A DNA stretch of 64,000 bases from Micromonospora sp. WMMD812 (GTDB taxonomy: Bacteria > Actinomycetota > Actinomycetes > Mycobacteriales > Micromonosporaceae): positions 6,540,501 through 6,604,500 of the forward strand of contig NZ_CP114904.1 in assembly GCF_027497215.1 (NCBI RefSeq). Direction: 5' to 3'. Below the pieces are notes generated by a model. That model was not told the origin of the DNA. It saw nothing but the letters and a program-made list of their open reading frames with translations, and ran no database searches. A program made the translations under genes and the position numbers. The stretch's first letter is position 1. The number at the start of each line of letters is the position of its first letter. This document shows positions 1 to 8,925 of this stretch, piece by piece.

Positions 1-1203
1 CGGCACCTGCCAGAACTCGGAGTCCTCCGGGTAGCTGGCGTAGGTGAAGTCGAACAGCTCCTGCGCGGTGCCCTCGCCCTGCTCCTCCGACCAGAGCCAC
101 TCCGCGTACGAGGCGAAGCCCTCGTTGAGCCAGATGTCCTGCCAGCGAGCCACCGAGACGGAGTCGCCGAACCACTGGTGGGCCAGCTCGTGCACGACCA
201 CCGAGGTGTTGGAGCCACGGCGCCAGAAGCCCGGGCCGTACACCGGACGGGTCTGCGTCTCGAGCGCGAAGCCGATGCCGTCGACCGGTCCGGCGACGCC
301 GCCCTGCGCCTCGAACGGGTACGGGCCGAAGATCCCGCTGCCCCACTCGACGATCTCGGCGGTCCGCTCGATGCTGGCCCGGGCGGCCGGCCCCAACTCG
401 CCCAGCGTGGTGCTGTACGCGTTCACCACCGGCTGGCCGTTCGGCGCGGTGTCGGTGACGATGTCGTACTCGCCGATCGCCAGGAAGGCCAGGTAGGTGG
501 CGGTGGGGGAGGTGGTCCGCCAGATCCACCGGGTGCGGTTGCCCGCCTCGGCCAGCGGCGGCCGGGGCTGCACCCCGTTGCTGATCACCTCGACGCCCGT
601 CGGCACGGACACGGAGATGTCGAAGGTCGCCTTGTCCAGCGGGTGGTCGTTGCTGGGGAACCACCACCACGCCGACTCCGGCTCGTTGACCGCCATCGCC
701 CCGTCGTCGGTGCGCGTCCAGCCGGTGTAGTCACCGACCAGGGTCTCCGACGGCACGCCCGCGTAGCGCACGACGATGGTGAGCTGCTGGCCGCGGGTGA
801 TGGGGCGGGAGGGCGTGACCACCAACTCGTGGACGCCCTCGGTCGTGGCGGTGGCGGCCCAGCCGTTGATCCGGACCGACTCGACGTCGAGCAGGAAGTC
901 CAGGTTGAACCGGGAGAGGTCCTCGGTGGCGCGGGCCAGGATGGTGGTGGTGCCGGTGAGCCGGTCGCTGGCCGGGTCGTAGCGCAGCCGGACGTCGTAG
1001 TGCTCGACGTCGTAGCCGCCGTTGCCGTAGTCGGGGAAGTAGGTGTCGCCCAGTCCCGGGCCGCCGGGTTGCGGTGCGGCGGTGGTGGCGGTGGGCCGGC
1101 CCCAACCGCTGGGTGGGGCGGCGTGGCCGGGAGCGCCGGTGGCCACGGTGCCGGCGCCGGTGAGGGTCAGGACGGCGATCGCCGCCCGGAGAACTCGTCG
1201 CAC
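1..1203 (-). CDS. M1 family zinc aminopeptidase, secreted (3' end cut by window)
   Basis: Zinc-dependent aminopeptidase that trims N-terminal residues from peptides outside the cell. The zinc motif HELAHQWFG lies near 174-198 and the third ligand follows in WLNEGFASYAEWLW (near 110-150), the standard M1 spacing. The usual GAMEN substrate loop is replaced by a FALETQT-type loop, as in some actinobacterial members. I chose GTG 1203 because GGAGGGAG precedes it; an in-frame ATG at 1221 has no such site. From 1203 the protein opens with two arginines and a hydrophobic Ala/Leu stretch ending near GHAA, a good Sec signal peptide. The gene runs off the left edge, so the C-terminus is not visible. 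It is divergent from the FtsK-like gene. Confidence 0.93.
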   Translation of the reverse strand, partial: MRRVLRAAIAVLTLTGAGTVATGAPGHAAPPSGWGRPTATTAAPQPGGPGLGDTYFPDYGNGGYDVEHYDVRLRYDPASDRLTGTTTILARATEDLSRFNLDFLLDVESVRINGWAATATTEGVHELVVTPSRPITRGQQLTIVVRYAGVPSETLVGDYTGWTRTDDGAMAVNEPESAWWWFPSNDHPLDKATFDISVSVPTGVEVISNGVQPRPPLAEAGNRTRWIWRTTSPTATYLAFLAIGEYDIVTDTAPNGQPVVNAYSTTLGELGPAARASIERTAEIVEWGSGIFGPYPFEAQGGVAGPVDGIGFALETQTRPVYGPGFWRRGSNTSVVVHELAHQWFGDSVSVARWQDIWLNEGFASYAEWLWSEEQGEGTAQELFDFTYASYPEDSEFWQVP

Positions 1204-1411
1204 GAGGTGGACTCCCTCCATCGGGGTGTTCGCCTCGTCAACTTAATCGACATCGGTGAGCGTGTCCGCCCCGGCGCGCGGGCCCGACCGGCGGGTCCCC
1301 GGTGGACCGTCGGCCGTGAGCCGCCGCGCCGGGCACCCGATGCTGTCCCGGGGTCGCCGGAGTCCGTTAGGGTTTCCGCGGACCGGACGCTCGCGGCGGG
1401 GGAGGCGGACA

Positions 1412-3970
1412 GTGGGCAGGCTCGCGTCGGCGTACCGGCAGGCCGTCGCGGCGCACCGGGCCGCCCGGGCGCACCTCGACGCCGCCCGCGACGCGCTCGG
1501 CGCGGCGCCCGCGCCGGCCGCCCCGCTCGGCGCCGACGAGCTGGTCGCGCGGCTCGCCGAGGTCGGCGACGCGCTCGCCACCCCCACGCCCGGCGTCACT
1601 CCGGCCGCTGCCGCGGCCGTCCCGGTGCGGATCGGGGAGGCGTCCACCTCGGAGGGTGGGTTCCCGGTGCTCGTGCCGCTCGGCGGCGGCCACCACCTGG
1701 CCGTGGACACCGACGCCCGCGACCCCCGGGTCGCGGGGTTGCTGCGGGCGCTGGTGCTCCGGCTGACCGCCACCGCCCCGGCCGGCGAGGTCCGGGTCGC
1801 CGGCATCGACACGGTCGCCCTCGGCGCCACCTTCGGGCCGCTGCGCCCGCTGCTCGACGCCGGCGTGGTCGATCCGCCGGCGACCACCGAAGCCGAGGTG
1901 GCCGCGCTGCTCGACGCCGCCGAGCGGCATGCCCGGGAGGCCCAGCACGGGGCTCCCGGCGACACGCCGCTGCTGCTGGTGGTCGCCGCGGCCGCTCCGC
2001 CGCCGCGGGAGCTGGCCCGGCTCGCCGCGCTCACCCACGCCGGCCCGGCCGCCGCGGTCTGCGTCCTGGTCGCCGGCCACCCGTCCCGGCGGCCCGGCGA
2101 CGCCCCGCCGCCGCTGGGCGCCACCACCGCCGTGCGGCTGACCGAGCGGTACGCGTACGTCGGCGACCCGCCCGGCGTCCCGTTCAGCGACGACGGCAGC
2201 GGGCTCGCCGCCCCGGTGTTGCTCGACGGCGATCCGCCGGCCGCCTCGGTCCGGGCCCTCGCCGAGCACCTCGGCGCGGCCGTGCGGCACGGTGACGCGG
2301 TGGGCTTCGCCGAGCTGCTGCCCGAGCGGCGGTGGGCCGAGTCGGCGGGCAACGGCCTGCGCACCGTGGTCGGCCGGGCCGGCCGCGCGCCGGTGACGGT
2401 CGCCTTCGACGACGCCACGCCACACTGGCTGGTCGGCGGGCGCACCGGCGCCGGCAAGACCGTATTCCTGCTCGACGTGCTCTACGGGTTGGCCGCCCGC
2501 TACTCCCCGGCCGAGCTCCAGCTCTACCTGCTCGACTTCAAGGAGGGGGTCAGCTTCACCGAGTTCGTGCCGACCGGCCGCGACCCGTCGTGGCTGCCGC
2601 ACGCCCGGGCGGTCGGCATCGAGTCCGACCGCGAGTACGGCGTCGCGGTCCTCCGCGAGCTGCGCCGCGAGTTGCACCGGCGCGCCACCCTGCTCAAGCG
2701 GCACGGCGTCACCAAGCTCGCCGACCTGCCCCGGGACACCCCGGTGCCGCGCGTCGTCGCGGTGATCGACGAGTTCCACGTGCTGCTCGCCGGCAACGAC
2801 GCGCCGGCCCGCGAGTCGGTCGACCTGCTGGAGGAGCTGGCCCGCAAGGGCCGCTCGTACGGCGTACACCTGGTGCTGGCCAGCCAGAGCATGACGGGCA
2901 TCGAGGCCCTCTACGGCCGCGCCGAGGCGGTCTTCGGGCAGTTCGCCCTGCGGGTCGCGTTGCCCGGTGGCGGTGGGGTGCTCGGCCAGCGGGGCGACGT
3001 GGCCGCGGCGCTGCCGGTCGGCTCGGCCGTGGTCAACACCGCCGCCGGCGCGGCGGGCGCCGACACCGTCGTCCGCTTCCCCGACGCGCACGCCGCCGCC
3101 GATGAGCTCGGTCGCCTGCGGCACCGGCTGTGGCAGGCCCGCCCGGCGGGCGCGCGCCCGCCCGCGGTCTTCAAGGGGTACGAGACGGCGCGGCTCGAGG
3201 ACGATCCCACCTTCACCGGACTGCGCCCCGGCGGCCGGCGGCCACTGGCGCTGGTCGGCCGGACGGTCGACGTGCACGGCAGCACCGCCCTGTTCATCAT
3301 GGACACCACGCCCGGCCGGCACCTGGCCGTGGTGGGAACCTCGCCGGCCGGCGCGGACGTGCTCCGCGCCGCGACGCTGAGCCTGGCCCGGCAGCACGCC
3401 CCCGGGGAGTGCCGGTTCCTGCTCGCCCCGCTGGTCGCCGCCGCCGACGTGGTGGCCGACGAGACGGTGGAGGCGCTCACCGCCGCCGGTCACGTCGTCG
3501 AACGGCTGGACGCGACAGGCCTGCGCGGTCGGGTCGCCGAGCTGGCCGACCGGGTCGGCCAGGGCGCCACCGGGCCGGCGCCGGCCGGCCGCACGTTCCT
3601 CGTCGGGTTCGGAATGGACGCCGCGTCGGCCGTGCTCGGCACGCCCGACCCGCAGACCTTCCGCTCCGGCCTGGACGACCTGCGTGCCCTGCTCCGGCAG
3701 GGGCCCGGCCACGGGGTGCATCTGCTCGGCTGGTGGCGCGGGCTGCGCCGGCTCGCCGACGACCTCGGCGGCACGCAGAACCGCGACGACATCGCCTGCC
3801 TGGTCGCGCTGAACGTGCCCGGCGGCGAGCTGGGGTTGCACCTCGGCGTGCACGACCTCGCCTACACGCCCCGGCCGGACCGGGCGCTGCTGGTGGACCG
3901 CCACGACCAGCGCACCCGGCTGATCGTGCCCTTCGCCCGGGACGCCCACGAGCTGGCCGGGGAGGGCTGA
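1412..3970 (+). CDS. FtsK/SpoIIIE-type ATPase with degenerate second ATPase domain
   Basis: About 852 residues. The N-terminal third is Ala-rich with a coiled-coil-like start. A canonical FtsK/SpoIIIE motor follows: Walker A GGRTGAGKT at about residues 342-350 and Walker B VVAVIDEF at about 448-455. The C-terminal ~250 residues look like a second RecA-like fold (HLAVVGTSPAGADVL, later FLVGFGMD) whose P-loop has lost the lysine. That tandem layout recalls EccC-type and other multi-domain FtsK proteins, but there is no membrane anchor and no ESX gene nearby. Start GTG 1412 has GGGGAGG seven bases upstream; a longer in-frame extension to 1256 is low-complexity. The next gene begins 3 bases after the stop, so the two form an operon. 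The translocated substrate is unknown. Confidence 0.85.
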   Translation: MGRLASAYRQAVAAHRAARAHLDAARDALGAAPAPAAPLGADELVARLAEVGDALATPTPGVTPAAAAAVPVRIGEASTSEGGFPVLVPLGGGHHLAVDTDARDPRVAGLLRALVLRLTATAPAGEVRVAGIDTVALGATFGPLRPLLDAGVVDPPATTEAEVAALLDAAERHAREAQHGAPGDTPLLLVVAAAAPPPRELARLAALTHAGPAAAVCVLVAGHPSRRPGDAPPPLGATTAVRLTERYAYVGDPPGVPFSDDGSGLAAPVLLDGDPPAASVRALAEHLGAAVRHGDAVGFAELLPERRWAESAGNGLRTVVGRAGRAPVTVAFDDATPHWLVGGRTGAGKTVFLLDVLYGLAARYSPAELQLYLLDFKEGVSFTEFVPTGRDPSWLPHARAVGIESDREYGVAVLRELRRELHRRATLLKRHGVTKLADLPRDTPVPRVVAVIDEFHVLLAGNDAPARESVDLLEELARKGRSYGVHLVLASQSMTGIEALYGRAEAVFGQFALRVALPGGGGVLGQRGDVAAALPVGSAVVNTAAGAAGADTVVRFPDAHAAADELGRLRHRLWQARPAGARPPAVFKGYETARLEDDPTFTGLRPGGRRPLALVGRTVDVHGSTALFIMDTTPGRHLAVVGTSPAGADVLRAATLSLARQHAPGECRFLLAPLVAAADVVADETVEALTAAGHVVERLDATGLRGRVAELADRVGQGATGPAPAGRTFLVGFGMDAASAVLGTPDPQTFRSGLDDLRALLRQGPGHGVHLLGWWRGLRRLADDLGGTQNRDDIACLVALNVPGGELGLHLGVHDLAYTPRPDRALLVDRHDQRTRLIVPFARDAHELAGEG

Positions 3971-3973
3971 GGC

Positions 3974-4858
3974 GTGACCTTCGAGGAGTACGCGGCGCTG
4001 GCCCGCCAGCTCGCCGAGCACCGCCGGGTCGGCGAGCGGGACGCCGCGGCGGAGACCGAGCGCCGGCGCAACCTGCACGCGGGCGCCGACTACCTGCACC
4101 AGCGGCTCACCGCCCAGTGGCAGCGCCTCGACCAGCTCGGTCGGGCGATCGGTGTGCCGCCACCACCCCCGGGACCGGCCGCCGGCCCGCCCTCGACCGT
4201 GGCGCCCGGGTCGCCGGCCCCGCCTCCTGGTCCGACCTCCGCCGCCGGCCTCTCGCCGTCGGCCGGCGGGTCGTCGACGGTGGCCGGACCGGGGACGGTG
4301 GATGCCGGCGGCGCAGCCGCCGTGCCGGGGCGGCCGGGAGTCGGGGCGTACTCCGAGCTGCCGGTGGGGGCGGCGCGGCTGGCGCTGCCGACGGCGGCGA
4401 GCCCGGCGGGCCCCACGGTGCCGGCGCCGCGCGCGGCGGCGGTCGATCCGGCGGTGGAGCTGGAGCGGGCCCGGCGACTGGCCGACGAGGCGGACCGGCA
4501 CGGGCAGCAGGCCGAGGTGTTGGCCCAGCGGCCGGTGCTGCTGCCCACCTGGTCGCCGCTGGCCCGCGCGGTCGCCGTCTACGCCGGCTGCGGGGCGGCC
4601 GCCGGCGTGCTCATGCTGGCCCTGGTGCTCGCCTCCGGGGTCGGTCTGGTCGACGGATTCACCCTCGGCGCGTGGATCTGCGCCGGGCTTCCCGCGCTGG
4701 CGTTCTTCGCCGGCTACCTGGTGCTCGGCCGGTGGGGGCGGCCCGCCATGGTCGCCGGCGCCCCGCCGCGCTACCTGCCGCTCGGATTCCTGATCTGCTT
4801 CCTGCTGGTCCCGGTCGCCTACTGCGGCTACCTGCTGATCTTCCGTGCGCTGCGCTGA
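3974..4858 (+). CDS. Coiled-coil, proline-rich membrane protein, partner of FtsK-like ATPase
   Basis: Unrecognised protein of 294 residues. Residues 1-60 form an amphipathic, charge-rich helix (EEYAALARQLAEHRRVGERD), then comes a Pro/Ala/Gly-rich linker of about 85 residues, a second helical stretch near 155-185, and two or three hydrophobic segments at the C-terminus, including a GLVDGFTLGAWICAGLPALA region and a last helix ending in FRALR. This suggests a cytoplasmic rod tethered to the membrane. GTG 3974 starts 3 bases after the ATPase stop, so the two are almost certainly co-transcribed; the protein could anchor or gate the ATPase (inference). A palindromic element begins at the stop codon. 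Confidence 0.75.
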   Translation: MTFEEYAALARQLAEHRRVGERDAAAETERRRNLHAGADYLHQRLTAQWQRLDQLGRAIGVPPPPPGPAAGPPSTVAPGSPAPPPGPTSAAGLSPSAGGSSTVAGPGTVDAGGAAAVPGRPGVGAYSELPVGAARLALPTAASPAGPTVPAPRAAAVDPAVELERARRLADEADRHGQQAEVLAQRPVLLPTWSPLARAVAVYAGCGAAAGVLMLALVLASGVGLVDGFTLGAWICAGLPALAFFAGYLVLGRWGRPAMVAGAPPRYLPLGFLICFLLVPVAYCGYLLIFRALR

Positions 4859-4931
4859 TCGCGCACAACCTCAGGGGTTTGCTGCCTCCGGCCGCCGGAA
4901 GGCGGCGACATCCCTCAAGTTGTGCGGATCT
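4857..4931. repeat. Long palindromic intergenic element (copy C)
   Basis: A 75-bp imperfect inverted repeat bounded by GATC at both ends. The outer arms GCACAAC and GTTGTGC enclose CTCCGGCCGCCGG, which is itself palindromic. It begins on the stop codon of the coiled-coil membrane gene and lies between that gene and the convergent MFS gene, so it could act as a bidirectional terminator. Its layout (GATC ends, GCCTCC-type centre, 74-75 bp) resembles the elements at 31184 and 46212, but base identity is clearly lower. Confidence 0.6.
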
Positions 4932-5015
4932 TCAGCTGGTAGGACGGAACGCCGGACGCCCCGGGCCGCGATGCGGGTCCGGGGCGTCCGGTGGCCGGTC
5001 AGGCGAGAACGCTGG

Positions 5016-6470
5016 TCAGTTCGACGGAACCGGGACCAGGTCGTCCGCGGTCGCGGTGACCGTTGCGGGCGTCGTGTTCCGGCGCCGTGCCCGGCGGCCG
5101 GAGGGGACCGCGAGGGCCGCCACCGCTGCGGCGATGGAGATCGCGGTGAGCAGCAGGAAGCCCATGGTGAAGCCGGCCTCGCGGGGCAGCCCGCTCGCCT
5201 GCGGGTGGGCGGTGATCACCCCACTGACCACCGCGGCGCCGATCGCGCCGCCGATGGTGCGGATGTTGGCGTTCATGCCGGTCGCCACGCCGGTCTGGGA
5301 GGGCGGCACGTTCGCCACGATCAGGTTGGCCATCGACGCGAAGGCCAGCCCGATGCCGAGGCCGACCAGACCACCGGCGATGGCGATCTCCAGACGGGTG
5401 TCGTGGGCGACGGTGAGCATCGCCGCGGCGAGCACGTTGAACACCGCGCCGGTGGCGAGCTGCGCCTTGGCGCTGAACCGGGACTCCAGCCGGCCGGCGA
5501 CGAGGCCGGCGACGAACATGGCCACCAGCATGGGCAGCATCAGCAGACCGGCCTGGCTGATGCTCGCGCCGAAGCCGTAGCCGGCGGCGGTCGGCGTCTG
5601 CACGAACTGCGGCAGGAAGGCGTACACCGAGAACATCGACGCGCCGTAGAGCAGGGCGACCAGGTTGGTCGTCCAGACGCCGGGCAGGCGCATCATCCGC
5701 ATGTCGATGAGCGGGTTCGCGGAGCGGATCTCCGCGACCAGCCAGCCGATCAGCAGCACCACCGCGAGAGCCAGCAGTCCGAGCACCCGGCCGGAGGTCC
5801 AGCCCCAGGCCGCACCCTTGCTGATCGGCAGCAGCAGCGCGACCAGCCAGCCGGAGAGCAGCAGGGTGGCCAGCCAGTTGATCCGGCCGGGCGTACGCAC
5901 CGGCGACTCGGGCACGAACAGGTGCGCCGCGAGGGCGGTCAGCCCGACGACGGCCATCGGGATCCAGAACAGCCAGCGGTAGCCGAGGACGGTGACGATC
6001 GGGCCGGCGAGCACGACGCCCAGGCCGCCGCCGGCGGCGACGATCGCCGAGATCGCCGCGACGGCCGAGCTGACCCGCGCGACGGGGAACTCGTCGCGGA
6101 TGATGCCGAACGACAGCGGGAAGACGGCGCCGCCGATGCCCTGGATGACCCGGGCGATGATCAGCACGCCGATGTTGGGCGCGATCGCCGCCAACAGGCA
6201 GCCGAGCGCGAGCGCGGCGAGGGAGACGACCAGCATCCGTTCCTTGCCGACCATGTCGCCGACCCGGCCGAGGATCGGCGTGAAGATCGACGCGGAGAGC
6301 AGGTACGCGGTCAGCACCCAGGTCACGGTGTTCTGGGAGGTGTGCAGGTCGTGCTGGATCGTGGGCAGCACCGGGGTGATCAGCGACTGGAGCATCGCGA
6401 AGAAGCCGGCGCCGGCCGCGAGCACGAGGAAGGTCAGCCGACGCGAGCCGCGTCGGGTGGTCTCTGTCAC
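5016..6470 (-). CDS. MFS drug exporter, DHA2 (EmrB/QacA) type
   Basis: Proton-coupled multidrug exporter in the inner membrane, about 484 residues with a pattern of roughly 14 hydrophobic segments. Motif A is visible as GRVGDMVGKERML after the second helix, and the DHA2-type LGYRWLFWIPM segment follows helix 5-6. The tail is a basic RRARRRN stretch and a short polar end. I chose GTG 6470 because GGAG sits 8 bases upstream; an in-frame extension to 6524 lacks a site. The divergent TetR gene at 6830 and the operator cluster between them indicate substrate-induced derepression, as in QacR/TetR-type pairs. A small ORF (6517-6657) sits in the leader. Confidence 0.92.
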   Translation of the reverse strand: MTETTRRGSRRLTFLVLAAGAGFFAMLQSLITPVLPTIQHDLHTSQNTVTWVLTAYLLSASIFTPILGRVGDMVGKERMLVVSLAALALGCLLAAIAPNIGVLIIARVIQGIGGAVFPLSFGIIRDEFPVARVSSAVAAISAIVAAGGGLGVVLAGPIVTVLGYRWLFWIPMAVVGLTALAAHLFVPESPVRTPGRINWLATLLLSGWLVALLLPISKGAAWGWTSGRVLGLLALAVVLLIGWLVAEIRSANPLIDMRMMRLPGVWTTNLVALLYGASMFSVYAFLPQFVQTPTAAGYGFGASISQAGLLMLPMLVAMFVAGLVAGRLESRFSAKAQLATGAVFNVLAAAMLTVAHDTRLEIAIAGGLVGLGIGLAFASMANLIVANVPPSQTGVATGMNANIRTIGGAIGAAVVSGVITAHPQASGLPREAGFTMGFLLLTAISIAAAVAALAVPSGRRARRRNTTPATVTATADDLVPVPSN

Positions 6471-6516
6471 GGAGGGAACTCCAATGGGTACGGGTGGGAC
6501 GGCGGTCGCGAGTGCC

Positions 6517-6657
6517 TCAGGCACCCGGCCGGCCCGGGGTGGGGAAGGCGGGCATGGCCGCTCGCGCGGGTCCGGCGGCGGCCCGTGGGGGCGCGGCCGG
6601 GGGGACCTGGCGGCGGTGGCGGCGGGAGCTGCCGGTGTCGAGCCAGTTTTCGGGCAT
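6517..6657 (-). CDS. 46-residue leader ORF upstream of MFS gene
   Basis: A short ORF with an unusually strong ribosome-binding site: AAGGAGG five bases before ATG 6657. It encodes MPENWLDTGSSRRHRRQ followed by a Pro/Ala-rich tail and ends 46 bases upstream of the MFS start. I do not recognise it. It is transcribed in the same direction as the exporter from the operator-bearing promoter region, so it may be a leader peptide, a small membrane-pump accessory, or only a by-product of GC-rich sequence. The ribosome-binding site is the main argument that it is translated. Confidence 0.4.
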   Translation of the reverse strand: MPENWLDTGSSRRHRRQVPPAAPPRAAAGPARAAMPAFPTPGRPGA

Positions 6658-6726
6658 GGCGGCCTCCTTGGTCGGTGTGTCCGTTTCGCCGGTCCGTCTG
6701 GGTGGGCCGGCGCGCGAATCCCGGCG

Positions 6727-6800
6727 TAAGCTATCCGGAGGCACGGCTCCGGTCAGTTTCGGAGGAGTGCCTCCACTAAGCTAGCGGAGGGGTGCCTCCG
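6727..6800. promoter_or_regulatory. Triple TetR operator in the TetR/MFS divergent promoter
   Basis: Three dyads lie in a row: CCGGAG-N6-CTCCGG at 6735-6752, GGAGG-N4-CCTCC at 6761-6774, and GGAGG-N4-CCTCC at 6786-6799. Their centres are 24 and 25 bases apart. TAAGCTA occurs at 6727 and again at 6777; read on the minus strand it gives TAGCTT, a possible -10 box for the exporter. The placement between divergent tetR and MFS genes is the classic arrangement for a self-regulating repressor. Confidence 0.7.
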
Positions 6801-6829
6801 GTTGCAACCGAAGCGAGGTGACGCGCGTC

Positions 6830-7411
6830 ATGACCGGCGCCGAGCAGCTGGGTGAGGTCTTCCTGCGGCGTCCCAAGCGGGCCGATGCCCGGCGGAACTA
6901 CGACTCCCTGATCGCCGCGGCCCGGGAGGTGTTCGCCGAATCCGGGTCGGGCGCGTCGCTGGAGGAGGTCGCCCGGCGGGCCGGGGTCGGCATCGGCACC
7001 CTCTACCGGAACTTCCCCAGCCGGCGGGACCTGTTCGAGGCGGTCTACGTCGAGGAGGTCCAGGCGCTCAGCCGCTCCGCCGCCGACCTGGCCGACCTGC
7101 CCCCGTGGGACGCGCTCGTCGCCTGGTTGCACCGCTTCGTCGCGTACGTCGCCACCAAGCGGGCGCTCGCCGAGGAGCTGGTGCACGACTCCGAGGTGTT
7201 CCGCAGCTGCCGGATCGAGATCTACGCCGCGGGTGAGCCGCTGTTGCGGCGGGCCCAGGAGGCCGGCGCGGCCCGGCCGGACGCCAGCTTCGAGGACGTC
7301 GTGCGGCTGATCAGCGGCATCACGGCGTACCAGTTCATGGAGCCGGCCCAGCGGGACCGGGTGCTGGCGATGGCCCTCGACGGGCTGCGGTACGGGACCG
7401 GGTCGCGCTGA
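6830..7411 (+). CDS. TetR family repressor of the adjacent exporter
   Basis: About 193 residues. The N-terminal DNA-binding domain runs through LIAAAREVFAESG, SLEEVARRAGVGIGTLYRNF, the standard TetR helix-turn-helix; the rest is the all-helical ligand and dimer domain. I chose ATG 6830, which has GAGGTG upstream; a GTG 12 bases earlier is possible. It is divergent from the DHA2 exporter and probably binds the three dyads at 6735-6799, repressing both genes until a pump substrate binds. The ligand cannot be inferred from the sequence. Confidence 0.92.
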   Translation: MTGAEQLGEVFLRRPKRADARRNYDSLIAAAREVFAESGSGASLEEVARRAGVGIGTLYRNFPSRRDLFEAVYVEEVQALSRSAADLADLPPWDALVAWLHRFVAYVATKRALAEELVHDSEVFRSCRIEIYAAGEPLLRRAQEAGAARPDASFEDVVRLISGITAYQFMEPAQRDRVLAMALDGLRYGTGSR

Positions 7412-7509
7412 GGACCCGGGCCGCGCTGGCGCAGGCCGGATCGCGCTGACGCGGCCGCGCCCACGACCCGGACCGCGCTGGCGTCGTGCCGGCGGCCGCC
7501 GGGTCGCGG

Positions 7510-8925
7510 TCAGGCCTCGGCGATGTGGGCGTTGCCCGGCCGGCCCCACGGACCGGTGATGGCGAAGACGTAGCCGGGCGACTGGATGTTGGCGAACAGG
7601 ATCGTGCCGTCCGCGCTGAACGTCGGGCCGGTGAAGCCGCTGTGGTTCAGCTCGTTGCGCGCCAGCGGGTACGCCGTGCCCTGCGTGGTCACACCGACCA
7701 GCTGGGAGACACGCTGGCCGTCCTCGGCCAGGATCACCCCGCCGTGGGGCGAGACGGTGACGCGGTCCGGACCGTGGTGCCCGTCGGCGCCCGGGTCGAC
7801 GATCCCGCCGAAGACCGTCGTCAGGGTGACGGTCTCGCTCCTCGGGTCGTAGAACCAGACCTGGCCGTCGTGCTCGCGGACGCCGCCGTCGTCGTGGCGG
7901 GCGTAGCCGGCCACGAGGTACGTGCCGCCGTCGGCCCACCAGGCGCCCTCGACCTGGTGGCTGCGGGTCACCTGCTCGGCGGTGAACTGCTCGCGCACCG
8001 AGACGGTCGTCGCGTCCCGGTCCGGCACGTCCGCCCAGGTCACCGCGTACCGGGTGCCCGGCTCGGTGGCCTCGGCCAGGTCGGCGACGTGCCGGCCGCC
8101 GTGCCAGCAGCTCATCGCCTCGAGGCTGCCGACGGTGTCACCGTCCGGGCGCTGGGCGAGGGCACGCAGCGCCCCCTTGCCGCCCCGGAATCCGGCCGGC
8201 GGGGTCCACCGGTAGTAGAGCCCGCTCGGCCCGCCCGCGTCCTCGGTCAGGTAGATCGAGTGGGTGTACGGGTCGACGGCCACCGCCTCGTGCGCGTAGC
8301 GGCCGAGGAACCTCAGTGGGATCGGGTCCAGGTTGTGGGACGGGTCGTGCGGGTCCACCTCGAACACGTAGCCGTGGTCCTTGAGGTACATGCCGCCGGC
8401 GCGCTGGTCGGTCTCCTCGCAGGTGAACCAGGTGCCCCACGGCGTGCTGCCGCCGGCGCGGTTGTGGTGCGTGCCGGCCACGCTGACGTACTCCCGCACC
8501 CGGCGGCCCTTCGCGTCCACCTCGATGGTGGTGGTGCCGCCGCGCGCGCCCGGGTCGTAGGTGAGCCCGGCCAGCGCCGGCACCGGGAACGGCTCGCTAC
8601 CGCCGATCTTGTGGTTGTTGACCAGCACCGAGCCTTTCCGGCCGAGGAAACAGCCGGTGCCGTCGGCGTCGCTCGGGGTCGGCTGCCCGGACTCCAGCCT
8701 GGTCACGCCGGCCTGGGCCACGATCGTGTACGAGAAGCCGGGCGGCAGCGCCAGCAGGCCGGCGGGGTCCGGCACCAGCTCGCCGTAGCCGACCGCCGGG
8801 CGGGCCGCTGCCCGGACCGCAGTCGGTCCCGCGATCGCCTCCAGGCTGCCGGCCACCGCGATGCCGAGGCCGCCGGGCGCGCCGCCGCGCAACAGTCCGC
8901 GGCGCGAGAGGGGAGAGGTGGTCAC
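7510..8925 (-). CDS. PhoX-type (DUF839) phosphatase-like protein, Tat-exported
   Basis: About 471 residues. It starts with a twin-arginine signal (SRRGLLRGG, then a hydrophobic Gly/Ala stretch), so it is folded with its cofactor before export. The body matches the PhoX/DUF839 beta-propeller family: GTGCFLGRKGSVLVNNHKIG near residues 75-95, WGTWFTCEET near 145 and a C-terminal FSADGTILFANIQSPG. PhoX enzymes are Ca/Fe-dependent alkaline phosphatases; whether this member is catalytic is uncertain. I chose GTG 8925, preceded by AGGAAGG; an upstream in-frame extension to 9033 would bury the Tat signal. It is divergent from the lipase gene. Confidence 0.88.
   Translation of the reverse strand: MTTSPLSRRGLLRGGAPGGLGIAVAGSLEAIAGPTAVRAAARPAVGYGELVPDPAGLLALPPGFSYTIVAQAGVTRLESGQPTPSDADGTGCFLGRKGSVLVNNHKIGGSEPFPVPALAGLTYDPGARGGTTTIEVDAKGRRVREYVSVAGTHHNRAGGSTPWGTWFTCEETDQRAGGMYLKDHGYVFEVDPHDPSHNLDPIPLRFLGRYAHEAVAVDPYTHSIYLTEDAGGPSGLYYRWTPPAGFRGGKGALRALAQRPDGDTVGSLEAMSCWHGGRHVADLAEATEPGTRYAVTWADVPDRDATTVSVREQFTAEQVTRSHQVEGAWWADGGTYLVAGYARHDDGGVREHDGQVWFYDPRSETVTLTTVFGGIVDPGADGHHGPDRVTVSPHGGVILAEDGQRVSQLVGVTTQGTAYPLARNELNHSGFTGPTFSADGTILFANIQSPGYVFAITGPWGRPGNAHIAEA

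Noticed and set aside
1367..4501. 1044-residue open frame on the minus strand
   Set aside because: It is antisense to the FtsK-like and coiled-coil genes, is rich in Arg/Gly/Ala/Pro with no recognisable motif, and arises because high third-position GC removes stops in the complementary frame.
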